From Desulfobacterales bacterium (GTDB lineage: Bacteria; Desulfobacterota; Desulfobacteria; Desulfobacterales; Desulfobacteraceae): 35,753 bases of DNA. Positions 7,508 to 16,182 of the stretch are shown piece after piece. The notes beneath the pieces were generated by a model that was given only the letters and a program-made list of their open reading frames with translations, was not told the origin of the DNA and made no database searches. Numbering within the stretch: position 1 is the first letter of the stretch; each line of letters begins with the position of its first letter. The stretch is from positions 1 to 35,753 of the forward strand of contig JAGLHT010000019.1 of the NCBI GenBank assembly GCA_023143455.1, read 5' to 3'. A program made the translations under genes and the position numbers.

Positions 7508-9646
7508 CTATTTTACACCATTTGCCTTAAGAAGCTCCATGATCTCAGGAAAATCAAGTCCCAGGCGCTTTACAGTTTCAACAGTTGGGATTCCATTTTC
7601 TGTCCAGCCACGACGTAAGTAAACTGCATCAACAAGATTTACATACTGAGCCTCCCGATTTTCCCGGAGAATTTTGACTTTTTGTTCAGTATCCATACCT
7701 GAAACATCAGTTTTGTATTTCTTTGTAAGCTCAGTGTCATAACGGTCTTGACGGGATTCATATTCTTCAGGAGTTACAGGACCCATTGCACGATAGGGAA
7801 TAGTATCATGTTCTCTTGTACCAAAACCCATTTTAAGGTTAAAAAGCCTTTGAAAATTATACACAACTTCACTCATGGCAACAAGGCCGTCTGCATCAAC
7901 CTTTCGACCTGTCACTGCTGAAAAAAAATCAGCATACCATCCAACATGTTTTATTACCTTTGCAGGTTCTGGTTGATCTTTGTTATCTTCAGGAACAATA
8001 TCATTCCATGGAAGCTTGCAAAGACCCACTAATGAAAACCATGTTCTAAACATTGGAAACCAGTGAAGCGCTTCAGCTTTGTCTTCAAAAGTTGGCATAA
8101 AATTGTGAACCATATCAAGAAAAATAAGCCATGCTTCATCATGCTGAGATCCTTTTAAAGCAAGTCCGTACCCACCTTGCTGAGCAAGGGATTCTTTTGT
8201 GATATATTCAGAAAATTCAAGACCTTTGGATTCCATCCCAATATCCTGTAACATCTTTGCATCTGATCCAAAATCTTTTGCAAAGAGTGCTTTCATCTTA
8301 CGAATGCCTTGACCTACAATAACACCAAATCCTTTGCCTTTTGCCATTTGATGAAGAAGTTCAAGGGCTGCAACTCTGTTTCCAAAATATAATTCCATTC
8401 CACCGGTGTGCTCTTTGGTAATAAGGCCTCTTTCAAAGCATTCCATAACAAAGCCTATTGAAGTTCCAACAGAAATTGTATCAAGGCCATATGCATCACA
8501 ATAAAAATTAATTTCAACAACTGTTGAAGGATCAAAAATTCCAAGGTTGGATCCACAACCTGCCGCTGTTTCGTATTCTGGTCCGTCTACAAATACCTTT
8601 TTACCCTTATATGGTCCTGAAACAGGAACAAAATCCTTAACACCATGGGCACAGGCAACAGCACATCCTTTCCAGCAACCATCAAATCCTTTATGAAAAG
8701 CTTTCTCAAAGTACTGCTCTCCAAGATTGTTTCCTTCAACGTGGGATCCATATTGAAAATTATTTACCGGCAGGCAATCATGATCATTCATTATGGGAAT
8801 AAGATGAGTTGTCCCCACCTTAGCCATTTTGTTCTGTTTGTCATCTAGTGCTACAATTTCTTTTGCATGGGTTTTTGTAACTTTTTTCAAATCCTCCATA
8901 TGTGCAGGATTATTTGTCTTAAAAGTTACTGAATCCCATCTTGCAACAACAGCTTTTACTTTTTTATCAGCAAGTACAGTACCTATTCCACCACGACCTG
9001 CCTGTTTGTACCTAGTCATTTTTCTTCCAGTGTCATACCAGGTAAAATTAAGGCATCCAAACAAAGTATTTTTTGCGCCTGCTCCTGTTGAAACAACAGA
9101 TATATTCACAGGCTTATCTTTATCAAAATAATTAGTTAGGTCTTGGGAAAGTTGATAAGAATCATCTGTAAGCCCTTTTGTTTCAAATATTTTAATTTCA
9201 TTTTTAATACCATCAATGAGAATCACTACTTCTTCTTTAGCTTTCCCATTTATCTCAAGGACATCAAAACCTGCAAATTTTTTATAAGGGCCAAAATAAC
9301 CACCCACATTTGAATCAATTGGAATTGACGTAAGCGGTGAAATTGTTGTTACAATACTCTTCCCTCCGCCAGGATAACCAGGAGTACCTCCGAGAGGTCC
9401 TGGCGCGATACAAATTGAATTTTCAGGATCATTCCATTTGGTATCAGATGTAACTGAATTCCAGAGCATCCACAAATCGTAGCCCTTACCACCAATAAAT
9501 TTTTCTTTTACTTTAGCTTCAATATCTCTTATATCAATATCTGATTTATCAAGATTAATATGAAGTGATTTATCAGAATATCCTTTGTTAATTTTTGATC
9601 TTTCATAGGAAATCGATTTAATCTCTTTCAAATTCAACTGTGTCAT
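7508..9646 (-). CDS. Aldehyde:ferredoxin oxidoreductase family enzyme
   Basis: Tungsten/molybdenum bis-pterin oxidoreductase of the AOR family, about 712 residues, cytoplasmic. The N-terminal domain has IGGKGYDLWML and GPLGGTPGYPGGGKSIVTTISPLT, which contact the pterin. The 4Fe-4S ligands are CWKGCAVAC (about residues 323-331, CX3CX3C rather than CX2CX3C) and a distal Cys in GLCKLPWND (about 541). Aldehyde-to-acid oxidation with ferredoxin is the usual reaction, but the CX3C spacing and LCKLPWND also occur in side branches such as BamB-like proteins, so the substrate is open. The start at 9646 is chosen because GAGGAG lies 7 bases upstream; the frame stays open to 9730 but without a better site. 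A MoaD-like gene follows, and a broken oxidoreductase and livG precede it in the operon. Confidence 0.9.
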   Translation of the reverse strand: MTQLNLKEIKSISYERSKINKGYSDKSLHINLDKSDIDIRDIEAKVKEKFIGGKGYDLWMLWNSVTSDTKWNDPENSICIAPGPLGGTPGYPGGGKSIVTTISPLTSIPIDSNVGGYFGPYKKFAGFDVLEINGKAKEEVVILIDGIKNEIKIFETKGLTDDSYQLSQDLTNYFDKDKPVNISVVSTGAGAKNTLFGCLNFTWYDTGRKMTRYKQAGRGGIGTVLADKKVKAVVARWDSVTFKTNNPAHMEDLKKVTKTHAKEIVALDDKQNKMAKVGTTHLIPIMNDHDCLPVNNFQYGSHVEGNNLGEQYFEKAFHKGFDGCWKGCAVACAHGVKDFVPVSGPYKGKKVFVDGPEYETAAGCGSNLGIFDPSTVVEINFYCDAYGLDTISVGTSIGFVMECFERGLITKEHTGGMELYFGNRVAALELLHQMAKGKGFGVIVGQGIRKMKALFAKDFGSDAKMLQDIGMESKGLEFSEYITKESLAQQGGYGLALKGSQHDEAWLIFLDMVHNFMPTFEDKAEALHWFPMFRTWFSLVGLCKLPWNDIVPEDNKDQPEPAKVIKHVGWYADFFSAVTGRKVDADGLVAMSEVVYNFQRLFNLKMGFGTREHDTIPYRAMGPVTPEEYESRQDRYDTELTKKYKTDVSGMDTEQKVKILRENREAQYVNLVDAVYLRRGWTENGIPTVETVKRLGLDFPEIMELLKANGVK

Positions 9647-9677
9647 TTTATACTCCTCTTTATTACTTGTTTTATAT

Positions 9678-10205
9678 TTATAATCTGTGCTGAATAAAGT
9701 GATATGCTCGTGCCCCTGCTTCATAAGCAAGACCTCTCAATCCACGGGTAATAACACTTTTTTGTTTATATACAGGTAATGGTATATTATCATGAGAATC
9801 ATTGAGAAAATATTGAGCCATTAATTTGCCAAACAACGTTCCCTGACCTATTCCACGGCCATTAAAGCTTGTTACAGAAATATTATTCTTACCAAAAATA
9901 TGGAATCTTGGAACATGATTTTGAGTCATAGCAATCCTGCCAAACCATCCATATTCTAAATTATACTCTGGGTGGGCATCATTTATTTGAGGGAACACTT
10001 TATTAATAGTTCTTTTAGCCCAATTTTTATGAAGCTCATGACCTAATCTATCAACACTCCCAACGCTTCCTACAATAAGACGACCAGCCGCATCAAGTCG
10101 ATAAGAAGAAAGAATTAGGTTTGTATCCCATGCACCATGACCCTCAGGAAGAATAGTTTTTTTAATTTTTTCAGGCAAGGGTTTAGTTGCAAATTGAAAA
10201 AAATT
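9678..10205 (-). pseudogene. C-terminal remnant of FAD-dependent amine oxidoreductase
   Basis: About 175 codons of the C-terminal half of a DAO-fold (PuuB/glycine-oxidase-like) FAD enzyme. The reading frame enters without a start at about 10205 (FATKPLPEKI), then gives GHGAWDTNLILSSYRLDAAG, HVPRFHIFG and SFNGRGIGQGTLFGKLMAQY, the substrate-cap and C-terminal FAD contacts. The dinucleotide-binding N-terminal half (GXGXXG), about 250 residues, is absent. Upstream the sequence changes abruptly to livG, so one deletion removed the head of this gene and the tail of the other. Family members oxidise amines or amino acids such as gamma-glutamylputrescine. Confidence 0.85.
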
Positions 10206-10485
10206 AAAGGGTTAACATCATGATCAACACATACAATATGATCACACACACCCATCACAACCTTCATATCATGCTCCACAAGAAGAACATCAATTCCCAG
10301 TTCTGATATGCGTGATCGGAAGCTTTATAGACACCAGTGAGAACATTAAAAACTGTTGTTTTGCCAGCGCCATTAGGTCCAATCAATCCAATAATTTTCC
10401 CCTACCCGATTGTAAAAATTAAATTCGACAAAGCATGGAGTCCACCAAATCTTACACTAATGTTTTTTAATTCTAATTGTGCCAT
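10206..10485 (-). pseudogene. livG: livG remnant (branched-chain amino acid ABC ATPase)
   Basis: Starts with MAQLELKNISVRFGGLHALS at 10485, reaches an in-frame TAG at 10402-10404 (codon 28), then reads through an intact Walker [10 protein letters not shown] and [10 protein letters not shown]. At about 10315-10322 the sequence jumps, in another frame, to [20 protein letters not shown], the H-loop region. Roughly 130 codons with the Q-loop, signature and Walker B are missing. After IVCVDHDVNP it runs into the FAD-oxidoreductase remnant. A premature stop plus two deletions make it non-functional. It was probably part of a Liv-type uptake operon controlled by the upstream FadR-family gene. Confidence 0.85.
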
Positions 10486-10520
10486 AAAAATTTAATACCT
10501 GTCTCTTTTATTAAAATATT

Positions 10521-10542
10521 ATCATTGCTATTCAGCAATGAT
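10521..10542 (-). terminator. Hairpin at end of the GntR gene
   Basis: ATCATTGCT and AGCAATGAT form a perfect 9-bp stem with a 4-base loop. On the minus strand it overlaps the last codons of the FadR-family gene and is followed by AATATTTT. This is a plausible but weak terminator, since the stem is AT-rich. Confidence 0.5.
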
Positions 10543-11286
10543 AACCTCTTTCTCTCTCATAACTGCAATAAAAGTATTTACATGTTTTTTTGCAAGTTTA
10601 GATGCAAGGTGCCTATCTTTCTTTTTTATTGCCTGCACAAGTTGTTCTAAATCATTATAAATTGCGTCAATTGAGCTATCTGTAATCTCAAGATATTGAT
10701 CAAAATATCTCTTTATATTATCGTAGACAACATCATCAACATATTTATAAAGAACATTGCCTGATATTCTTGCAATTTCCACATGAAGCTTCTTATCTGT
10801 TTCAAGAAAATCCTCCCATGCTGAAACGCCAATATCTTTAAATTTTTTTAGTTTTTTAATTAGTTTTTCTAAAAAAACAATATCCTTATCAGATGATTTT
10901 TCTGCTGCAAGGCTTGCAATTTGGCTTTCAATGCCAACACGGAACTCACCTATATCAATAACCGAAACCTTACCAAATCTAATCAACAAAGCAAGAGTTT
11001 CTGTGAACTGCTCCATTCCAGCACTTTTTATAACAGCGCCTCCACCTGTACCAAGTTTTATTTCTAAAAGTCCTTTATACTCAAGCACACGCAAGGCTTC
11101 TCGCAATGTGCCTCTGCTTATATTAAAAGTTTCACATAATTCTCTTTCTGGTGGGAGCCTGTCTCCCTCTATAAGTCTACGTGAAAGGATTGCTTCCTGA
11201 ATTTGGTCAACAACATCCTGAAATATCCTACTTTTTTTTGCTTTTTGGAAGCTAGGTTGAAAGCTATTATTAATTATTTCAGGCAT
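10528..11286 (-). CDS. FadR-subfamily GntR transcriptional regulator
   Basis: DNA-binding regulator of 252 residues with an N-terminal winged helix (IFQDVVDQIQEAILSRRL, LPPERELCETFNISRGTLREALR, GLLEIKLGTGGG; about residues 20-90) and a C-terminal all-helical FCD ligand domain. The FCD metal/ligand residues can be followed as D in FLETDKKLH, H in DKKLHVEIARISGN and the distal H in AKKHVNTF. The ATG at 11286 is chosen because AAGGA lies 7 bases upstream; the longer TTG at 11353-11355 is part of the -35 box and is rejected. It heads the operon with the livG/oxidoreductase remnants and the AOR gene. FadR-type regulators usually sense the carboxylate handled by the adjacent genes; the ligand is unknown. 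Confidence 0.88.
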   Translation of the reverse strand: MPEIINNSFQPSFQKAKKSRIFQDVVDQIQEAILSRRLIEGDRLPPERELCETFNISRGTLREALRVLEYKGLLEIKLGTGGGAVIKSAGMEQFTETLALLIRFGKVSVIDIGEFRVGIESQIASLAAEKSSDKDIVFLEKLIKKLKKFKDIGVSAWEDFLETDKKLHVEIARISGNVLYKYVDDVVYDNIKRYFDQYLEITDSSIDAIYNDLEQLVQAIKKKDRHLASKLAKKHVNTFIAVMREKEVIIAE

Positions 11287-11315
11287 TAATTTCCTTTTTC
11301 TATCATTCTCTGAAT

Positions 11316-11355
11316 TGGTCGAACCATTGTTATGGTATAATGTTTCGTTTGTCAA
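11316..11355 (-). promoter_or_regulatory. Promoter and FadR-type operator
   Basis: On the minus strand TTGACA (11350-11355), a 17-base spacer and TAACAA (11327-11332) form a sigma-70-type promoter for the GntR gene. Immediately downstream, TGGTCGAACCA (11316-11326) is a perfect match to the TNGTNNNACNA operator consensus of FadR-subfamily regulators, placed where binding would block transcription start. Autoregulation is the straightforward inference. Confidence 0.7.
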
Positions 11356-11475
11356 TAAAATATTTATTTTTTTTAAATTAGTGTGTGATATGCAAAAAAG
11401 CTTGACTTTCCACTGGTTTATAGCTTATTTTTTAGGTTGATTGAAATTAATCAATTATAATTGTATGGAGAAAAT

Positions 11476-11775
11476 TTGTTTGCTATAGGATATTTTTTAA
11501 AAGCAGTTGCACATGTCTTAGACTATGCCTTAACCATATATATGTGGATAGTTATTGCTAAAGTTGTCCTTTCATGGGTAAATCCTGACCCTTACAACCC
11601 CATTGTAAGAATTATTAATAGTGCTACTGACCCATTATTTTACCAAATAAGAAAACGGATTCCAGTCAATCTCGGAATGCTTGATATTTCACCTATTATT
11701 GTCTTTTTAGCTATTTATTTTATTCAGATATTTGTAGTAAGCAGTTTATTTCATTTAGCTAGGACTTTTGTTTAA
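11476..11775 (+). CDS. YggT family membrane protein
   Basis: Small membrane protein of 99 residues with two hydrophobic segments (about 1-30 and 65-95) around the conserved SWVNPDPYNPIVRIIN and ATDPLFYQIRKRIP blocks of the YggT family. The TTG at 11476 is preferred over TTG 11461 because GGAG sits 5 bases before it. YggT proteins are often encoded beside divisome or DivIVA genes and are linked to envelope or osmotic functions, with no enzyme activity known. The DivIVA gene follows after 21 bases, the usual pairing. Confidence 0.85.
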   Translation: MFAIGYFLKAVAHVLDYALTIYMWIVIAKVVLSWVNPDPYNPIVRIINSATDPLFYQIRKRIPVNLGMLDISPIIVFLAIYFIQIFVVSSLFHLARTFV

Positions 11776-11796
11776 CTTTAATAAAATGAGGATGAC

Positions 11797-12297
11797 ATGG
11801 GTATTACACCAACCGTAGTAAGGCAAAAAGAATTTTCAACCAAATTCAGAGGCTTTGACGTTCAGGAAATCGACTCTTTTCTTGAAGAAGTTGCAAAAGA
11901 AATTGAAGATTTAAATAATAAAGTTGAAAGGATCGTGTTAGAAAAAGAGAGAGGAGACCTTGAAAATCAGGGATACAGGGAGCGAGAAGATACCATGAAA
12001 AAATCCATACTCCAATCTCAAAAAGTTCTTGATCAAATGAAAGAAAATGCAGAAAAATCTTCCCAGAATATTGTTGCCGGAGCAGAGGTCCGAGCTGAAA
12101 AAATTCTTTCAAGAGCCCATAACAGGCTTTCACAATTACACAATGATATAAACGAACTAAAAAGACAGCGAATACAGCTCGAAATGCAGATAGGTTCTAT
12201 CCTTGAATCCCACTCAAAAATGCTTGAAATTACTAAAGATGAAAATAAAGCTGCCGATGAAACAGATTCAACATTAAAATTTTTAAACCATGGTTAG
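11797..12297 (+). CDS. DivIVA domain-containing protein
   Basis: Coiled-coil cell-pole/septum protein of 166 residues. The N-terminal DivIVA domain is clear: ITPTVVRQKEFSTKFRGFDVQEIDSFLEEV (as two short blocks, residues 3-32), with the membrane-contact region at the start. Residues 33-150 are almost entirely coiled coil (EIEDLNNKVERIVLEKERGD, then KRQRIQLEMQIGSIL). A DivIVA/YggT pair in a Gram-negative-type gene neighbourhood is common in this phylum. AGGATGAC before the ATG is the ribosome site. A role in positioning growth or pilus machinery is inferred from the next genes. Confidence 0.85.
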   Translation: MGITPTVVRQKEFSTKFRGFDVQEIDSFLEEVAKEIEDLNNKVERIVLEKERGDLENQGYREREDTMKKSILQSQKVLDQMKENAEKSSQNIVAGAEVRAEKILSRAHNRLSQLHNDINELKRQRIQLEMQIGSILESHSKMLEITKDENKAADETDSTLKFLNHG

Positions 12298-12356
12298 ATT
12301 GAGATCGATGAAAACAAGTTTCTGTCGAGAAATAGTTATAATGGGAGTAAGAATAA

Positions 12357-13439
12357 ATGGCTGAAATTGATGCTTTTTTTAAATTAATGAATGACAAAGG
12401 TGCTTCTGACCTTCACCTTTCATCAGGCGAACAACCTGCATTAAGAATTGATGGTGACATTGAACGAATAAAGTATCAAAAACTTTCCAGCGATATCCTA
12501 AGAAAACTTCTATATGAGATTACTCCTGAAGAAAAAATAAAAATTTTTGAAGAAACAGGAGATGTTGACTTTGGATATGAAATTCCTGGTCTTGCACGTT
12601 ACAGAGCAAATTATTTTATGCAAAAAGATGGCGTTAACGCGGTATTCCGTGAAATTCCAAGCAAAATTCAATCTGCCGAATCTCTCGGACTTCCTCCTGT
12701 AATCAACAAACTTGCAACCCTGCCAAGAGGGCTGGTCCTGGTAACAGGACCTACAGGCAGTGGAAAATCAACAACTCTTGCTGCAATTTTAGATCAGGCA
12801 AACAGGCTTAGAAAAGATCATATCATTACTATCGAAGATCCCATAGAGTTTGTCCATATAAGTAAAAACTGTATTGTCAATCACCGTGAGGTCAGCGTGC
12901 ACACAAAAACCTTTACTGCAGCTTTGAGGGGTGCTTTGCGTGAAGACCCTGATATTCTCCTAGTAGGTGAGCTAAGAGACCTTGAAACAGTATCTCTTGC
13001 CATAGAAGCCGCTAATACTGGTCATCTTGTATTCAGCACTCTTCATACTTCAAGTACTGTAAAAACTATTGACCGTATTGTTGAAATATTTCCTGCCCAT
13101 GAGCAGGCACAGATACGCTCTTCCCTTGCTGATAGCCTCAGGGCAGTTGTTGGTCAAACCCTTTTTAAACGACAACATCAAGCAGGAAGATGTGTTGCCT
13201 TAGAAATACTAATTGCAACTCCAGGGGTTCGAAATCTGATAAGAGAAAATAAAAGCCATCAGATTCCTTCAATGATTCAAACCGGTAAGATGTATGGAAT
13301 GCAGCTAATGGATGAGTCTATAATGGGTCTTCTTAAAAAGAAATGGATAAGTGCTGAGGAAGCTTACGAAAAATGTTTTAACAAGGAGCAATTCAGGCCT
13401 TTTCTAAAAACACCACCTGCTGATTTCACAGAATTATAG
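12357..13439 (+). CDS. pilT: PilT-type pilus retraction ATPase
   Basis: Hexameric ATPase that depolymerises type IV pili, 360 residues as usual. The N-terminal domain (1-100) has MNDKGASDLHLSSG. Walker A is GPTGSGKST (about 131-139), the Asp box is TIEDPIEF, Walker B is DILLVGELRDLET, and the His box is HLVFSTLHTSS. The AIRAG-like C-terminal hallmark of PilT is not obvious here; the corresponding region reads IRENKSHQIPSMIQTGK, with IPSMIQTG conserved. GGGAG lies 9 bases before the ATG. A second paralogue follows after 38 bases, the typical PilT-PilU order. No pilus assembly genes lie in this window. Confidence 0.88.
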   Translation: MAEIDAFFKLMNDKGASDLHLSSGEQPALRIDGDIERIKYQKLSSDILRKLLYEITPEEKIKIFEETGDVDFGYEIPGLARYRANYFMQKDGVNAVFREIPSKIQSAESLGLPPVINKLATLPRGLVLVTGPTGSGKSTTLAAILDQANRLRKDHIITIEDPIEFVHISKNCIVNHREVSVHTKTFTAALRGALREDPDILLVGELRDLETVSLAIEAANTGHLVFSTLHTSSTVKTIDRIVEIFPAHEQAQIRSSLADSLRAVVGQTLFKRQHQAGRCVALEILIATPGVRNLIRENKSHQIPSMIQTGKMYGMQLMDESIMGLLKKKWISAEEAYEKCFNKEQFRPFLKTPPADFTEL

Positions 13440-13477
13440 TCATACTAAAATTTAAGCACAAGGATAATTAAAAGACT

Positions 13478-14644
13478 ATGCGAAGAAAAGAAATTGATTA
13501 TATACTCCTGAAAATGCTTGAATCTAAAAAAAGCCTGTCTGATCTAAATTTTACTCCTGGAAAACCCATTCAAGTCGAAAGTGATGGTGAGCTTATTCCG
13601 GTTAGAATGGAGCCAAATTTTGGTAAGCTTACAGCTTTTCAAACTGAAATCATTGCTTTAAACCTTATCAATAACAACAGAGAACTAACAGAGACATTAT
13701 TAAAACGGGGGTCCTGCGATTTTAGTTATCAACTGAAAGACCGGGTTCGTTTTAGAGTAAATGTCTTTTCAAGGTCAAGCAAATATTCCATTGCCATGAG
13801 AAAACTTGAAACAAAAATCCCTACCATTAAAGAACTTAACCTGCCAGAGGTGTTCTACCAGATGGCAGAAGAAAAAAATGGTCTTTTGTTTGTAACCGGT
13901 GCTACAGGAGTTGGTAAATCAACATCCCTTGCAGCTCTTTTGAATCAGATCAATGCGACTAAAGCATATCATGTAATAACATTGGAAGACCCAATAGAAT
14001 TTCAACATTCTCAAAAAAAATCAACCTTTAACCAGCGTGAGCTTGCAACAGATTTTGATACTTTTGAAAGTGGTTTAAGGGCTGCCATGAGACAAGCTCC
14101 AAAAGTTATACTCGTAGGTGAGATGCGTGATCGCGAAACCATAAATATTGGACTTGCTGCGGCTGAAACAGGTCACCTTGTTGTAACCACGCTCCATACA
14201 GCAGATGCTGGGCAAACAATTAACCGTATACTTGGCATGTTTTCAACTGAAGAAGAAAAGCTTATCAGAGTTCGTCTTGCAGATTCACTAAAATGGGTTG
14301 TCTCTCAAAAGTTACTGCCCAAAACAGGTGGTGGCAGAATCGCAGCCTTTGAAGTAATGTGTACTAGCTTGCGAGTTAAGGATTCAATCCTGCATGGTGA
14401 AAAAGAAGGAAGTTCATTTGCTGAAATTATCAAGCAAGGTAGCGCAAGAAGCATGGTAAGTTTTGATGAATATATCATAAAATTGTATGAAACAGGAATG
14501 ATTGAAGAAAACACTGCAAATGCATATGCCTCACGTAAAGATATTGTTGGCAGAGGTATTGACACCATTAAAAGCTCCCGTGGCGAGGCAACCTCAGAAA
14601 TAGAATCCCTTGAATTAGATCGCGGGTATAGAAGGAGCACTTAA
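13478..14644 (+). CDS. PilU-like pilus retraction ATPase
   Basis: Second retraction ATPase of the PilT/PilU family, 388 residues. Walker A is GATGVGKST (about 141-149), the Asp box TLEDPIEF, Walker B KVILVGEMRDRET, and the His box HLVVTTLHTADA. Its N-terminal domain is more divergent (LSDLNFTPGKPIQVESDGEL) than in PilT, as in PilU-like proteins that need PilT to work. AAGGA precedes the ATG. It overlaps nothing but is tightly packed: the Zn-ribbon gene starts 3 bases after its stop. An accessory retraction motor is the likely role. Confidence 0.85.
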   Translation: MRRKEIDYILLKMLESKKSLSDLNFTPGKPIQVESDGELIPVRMEPNFGKLTAFQTEIIALNLINNNRELTETLLKRGSCDFSYQLKDRVRFRVNVFSRSSKYSIAMRKLETKIPTIKELNLPEVFYQMAEEKNGLLFVTGATGVGKSTSLAALLNQINATKAYHVITLEDPIEFQHSQKKSTFNQRELATDFDTFESGLRAAMRQAPKVILVGEMRDRETINIGLAAAETGHLVVTTLHTADAGQTINRILGMFSTEEEKLIRVRLADSLKWVVSQKLLPKTGGGRIAAFEVMCTSLRVKDSILHGEKEGSSFAEIIKQGSARSMVSFDEYIIKLYETGMIEENTANAYASRKDIVGRGIDTIKSSRGEATSEIESLELDRGYRRST

Positions 14645-14646
14645 TC

Positions 14647-15264
14647 ATGAAAATTATATGCATAGCCTGTCAGGCAAAATTTAATATAGCAGATGAAAAA
14701 ATTCCAAAGGGTAAAAATGCTTTTATCCGTTGTCCAAAATGCCAGGACAAAGTAAAAATCCCTGTTTTTAAAAAAGAAGACCGCGCCGGTGCAACTGCCA
14801 TTCCTGATATTTTTGCAGCTTCATTTATGTCTGATGTAGAAAAAAAAGCTCTAGTATGTATTGACAATGATTCTTATAGAGAGATTATATTCAGAGGACT
14901 TACAAAAAATGAATACCAGGCGAATGCTGCCGAAAACTCAATCTTTGCACTGGAATTTCTTGAGATTCAACAATACAATACAATAGTTATTGATGAAGAT
15001 TTTGAGAACGGGGTTGGCAAGGACAAGATCATGGTCGAACTTGATAGAATGGACATGTCCTTTAGAAGAGATATTTGTATAATCCTGTTAAGTAAACTCA
15101 TAAGAACAGGAGATAATATGAACACGCTGCATTCAAGTGTTAACAAGGTTGTAAATTATAAAGATATTAATATATTTGATAATTTTTTCCAGAGTGCTAT
15201 TAAAGAGCACAAGCAATTTTATTCAGTATATAATATGGCAATGCGGATAATTGGTAAAATATAA
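14647..15264 (+). CDS. Zn-ribbon / receiver-like domain protein
   Basis: Two-domain protein of 205 residues. Residues 1-37 are an MJ0042-type zinc ribbon with CIAC and CPKC as the metal ligands. After a linker, residues about 72-195 resemble a CheY-like receiver: ALVCIDND at the first strand, TIVIDEDF as the presumed phospho-acceptor strand, IILLSK with the Ser position, and a Lys in NKVVNYKD. The acid pocket is not canonical, so it may be an unphosphorylated pseudo-receiver. AGGAG lies upstream, and the gene follows the PilU-like ATPase by 2 bases. Its position points to control of pilus retraction or surface sensing; that is inference. It overlaps the following methyltransferase start. Confidence 0.7.
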   Translation: MKIICIACQAKFNIADEKIPKGKNAFIRCPKCQDKVKIPVFKKEDRAGATAIPDIFAASFMSDVEKKALVCIDNDSYREIIFRGLTKNEYQANAAENSIFALEFLEIQQYNTIVIDEDFENGVGKDKIMVELDRMDMSFRRDICIILLSKLIRTGDNMNTLHSSVNKVVNYKDINIFDNFFQSAIKEHKQFYSVYNMAMRIIGKI

Positions 15265-16084
15265 CACTTCCTTTTTGTTTACCAAAAAAAAATTTGACTC
15301 CCTAAAAATAGAAACTCAACATAAATGGGTTATCAAATGGCTATCTGCTATTTATCAGCAGCTTATTACAAACAGAATAAACTCAGAAAGTATCTTTTTA
15401 TTTGCATCAGACTATGACAGGGTATTAGAATGGATGAAAATACCCGTTAAAGAAAAGCCTGAAGGTCATGAAATTAGGGCATGGGTTGAGTTCGTATCAG
15501 ATGCAATACATTTCCATAGAACCAAGGCAGGCATCTATCCAAAAGACCATGCTCTTTTAGATAATGCCTTAATAAACGTTCTAAACAATGATCTATCAAA
15601 AAAAAAGATAACAACCTTAGATTATCATATTGCAATAGACAGATTCAGAAGTCTTTTCAATGTTGGTGCAATCTTTCGAAGTTGTGATGCAGCAGGTTTT
15701 AGATCTATAATACTTGGGAACACTCCGGGTCATGAAAACTCTTCAGTGCAAAAAACTTCAATGGGCGCATCTTCCTGGGTCCATTCAGAAAAAACAGATG
15801 ATTTATCTTCCACATTAATGGATAAAAAAAACAATGGTTACATGATTGTTGGTGTTGAAACCATAGAAACTTCTGAAAACTATACTTCTTTTAACTGGCC
15901 TCAAAAAGCAGTTATAGTTCTTGGGAATGAAGAATATGGTATTTCAAAACATGTATTAAGAATTTGTGACAAATTTGTACACATTCCAATGTTTGGTAAA
16001 AAAAATTCACTTAATGTTGTAAATGCAGCTTCAGTAATAATGTTTCATATTGCCCAAACGCTGACTGAAAAATACAAAGCATAG
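15251..16084 (+). CDS. TrmH/SpoU family RNA 2'-O-methyltransferase
   Basis: SPOUT-class RNA ribose methyltransferase of about 277 residues. All three family motifs are present in the C-terminal half: NVGAIFRSCDAAG (motif 1), VLGNEEYGIS (motif 2) and IPMFGKKNSLNVVNAASVIM (motif 3), the knot that binds S-adenosylmethionine. The N-terminal 120 residues are an extension without a recognised fold and may bind substrate. The start is uncertain: TTG at 15251 overlaps the previous gene by 14 bases and has only a weak GGAT upstream. A tRNA or rRNA target cannot be chosen from sequence. Confidence 0.85.
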   Translation: MVKYNTSFLFTKKKFDSLKIETQHKWVIKWLSAIYQQLITNRINSESIFLFASDYDRVLEWMKIPVKEKPEGHEIRAWVEFVSDAIHFHRTKAGIYPKDHALLDNALINVLNNDLSKKKITTLDYHIAIDRFRSLFNVGAIFRSCDAAGFRSIILGNTPGHENSSVQKTSMGASSWVHSEKTDDLSSTLMDKKNNGYMIVGVETIETSENYTSFNWPQKAVIVLGNEEYGISKHVLRICDKFVHIPMFGKKNSLNVVNAASVIMFHIAQTLTEKYKA

Positions 16085-16182
16085 GAAAAAGTAAAATAAA
16101 AATAATCCAATCATATCTTAGAAAACTTATTGAGATAAATAACCTGGACATTACTATCTCTGATAAAAAAAATAGCGAATGG

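Noticed and set aside
9647..9730. N-terminal extension of the AOR-family gene
   Set aside because: GAGGAG directly precedes ATG 9646, and the extension reads across the end of the oxidoreductase remnant.
11287..11355. Longer start (TTG 11355) for the FadR-family gene
   Set aside because: The extra 23 codons span the promoter and operator, and the ATG at 11286 has a proper ribosome site.
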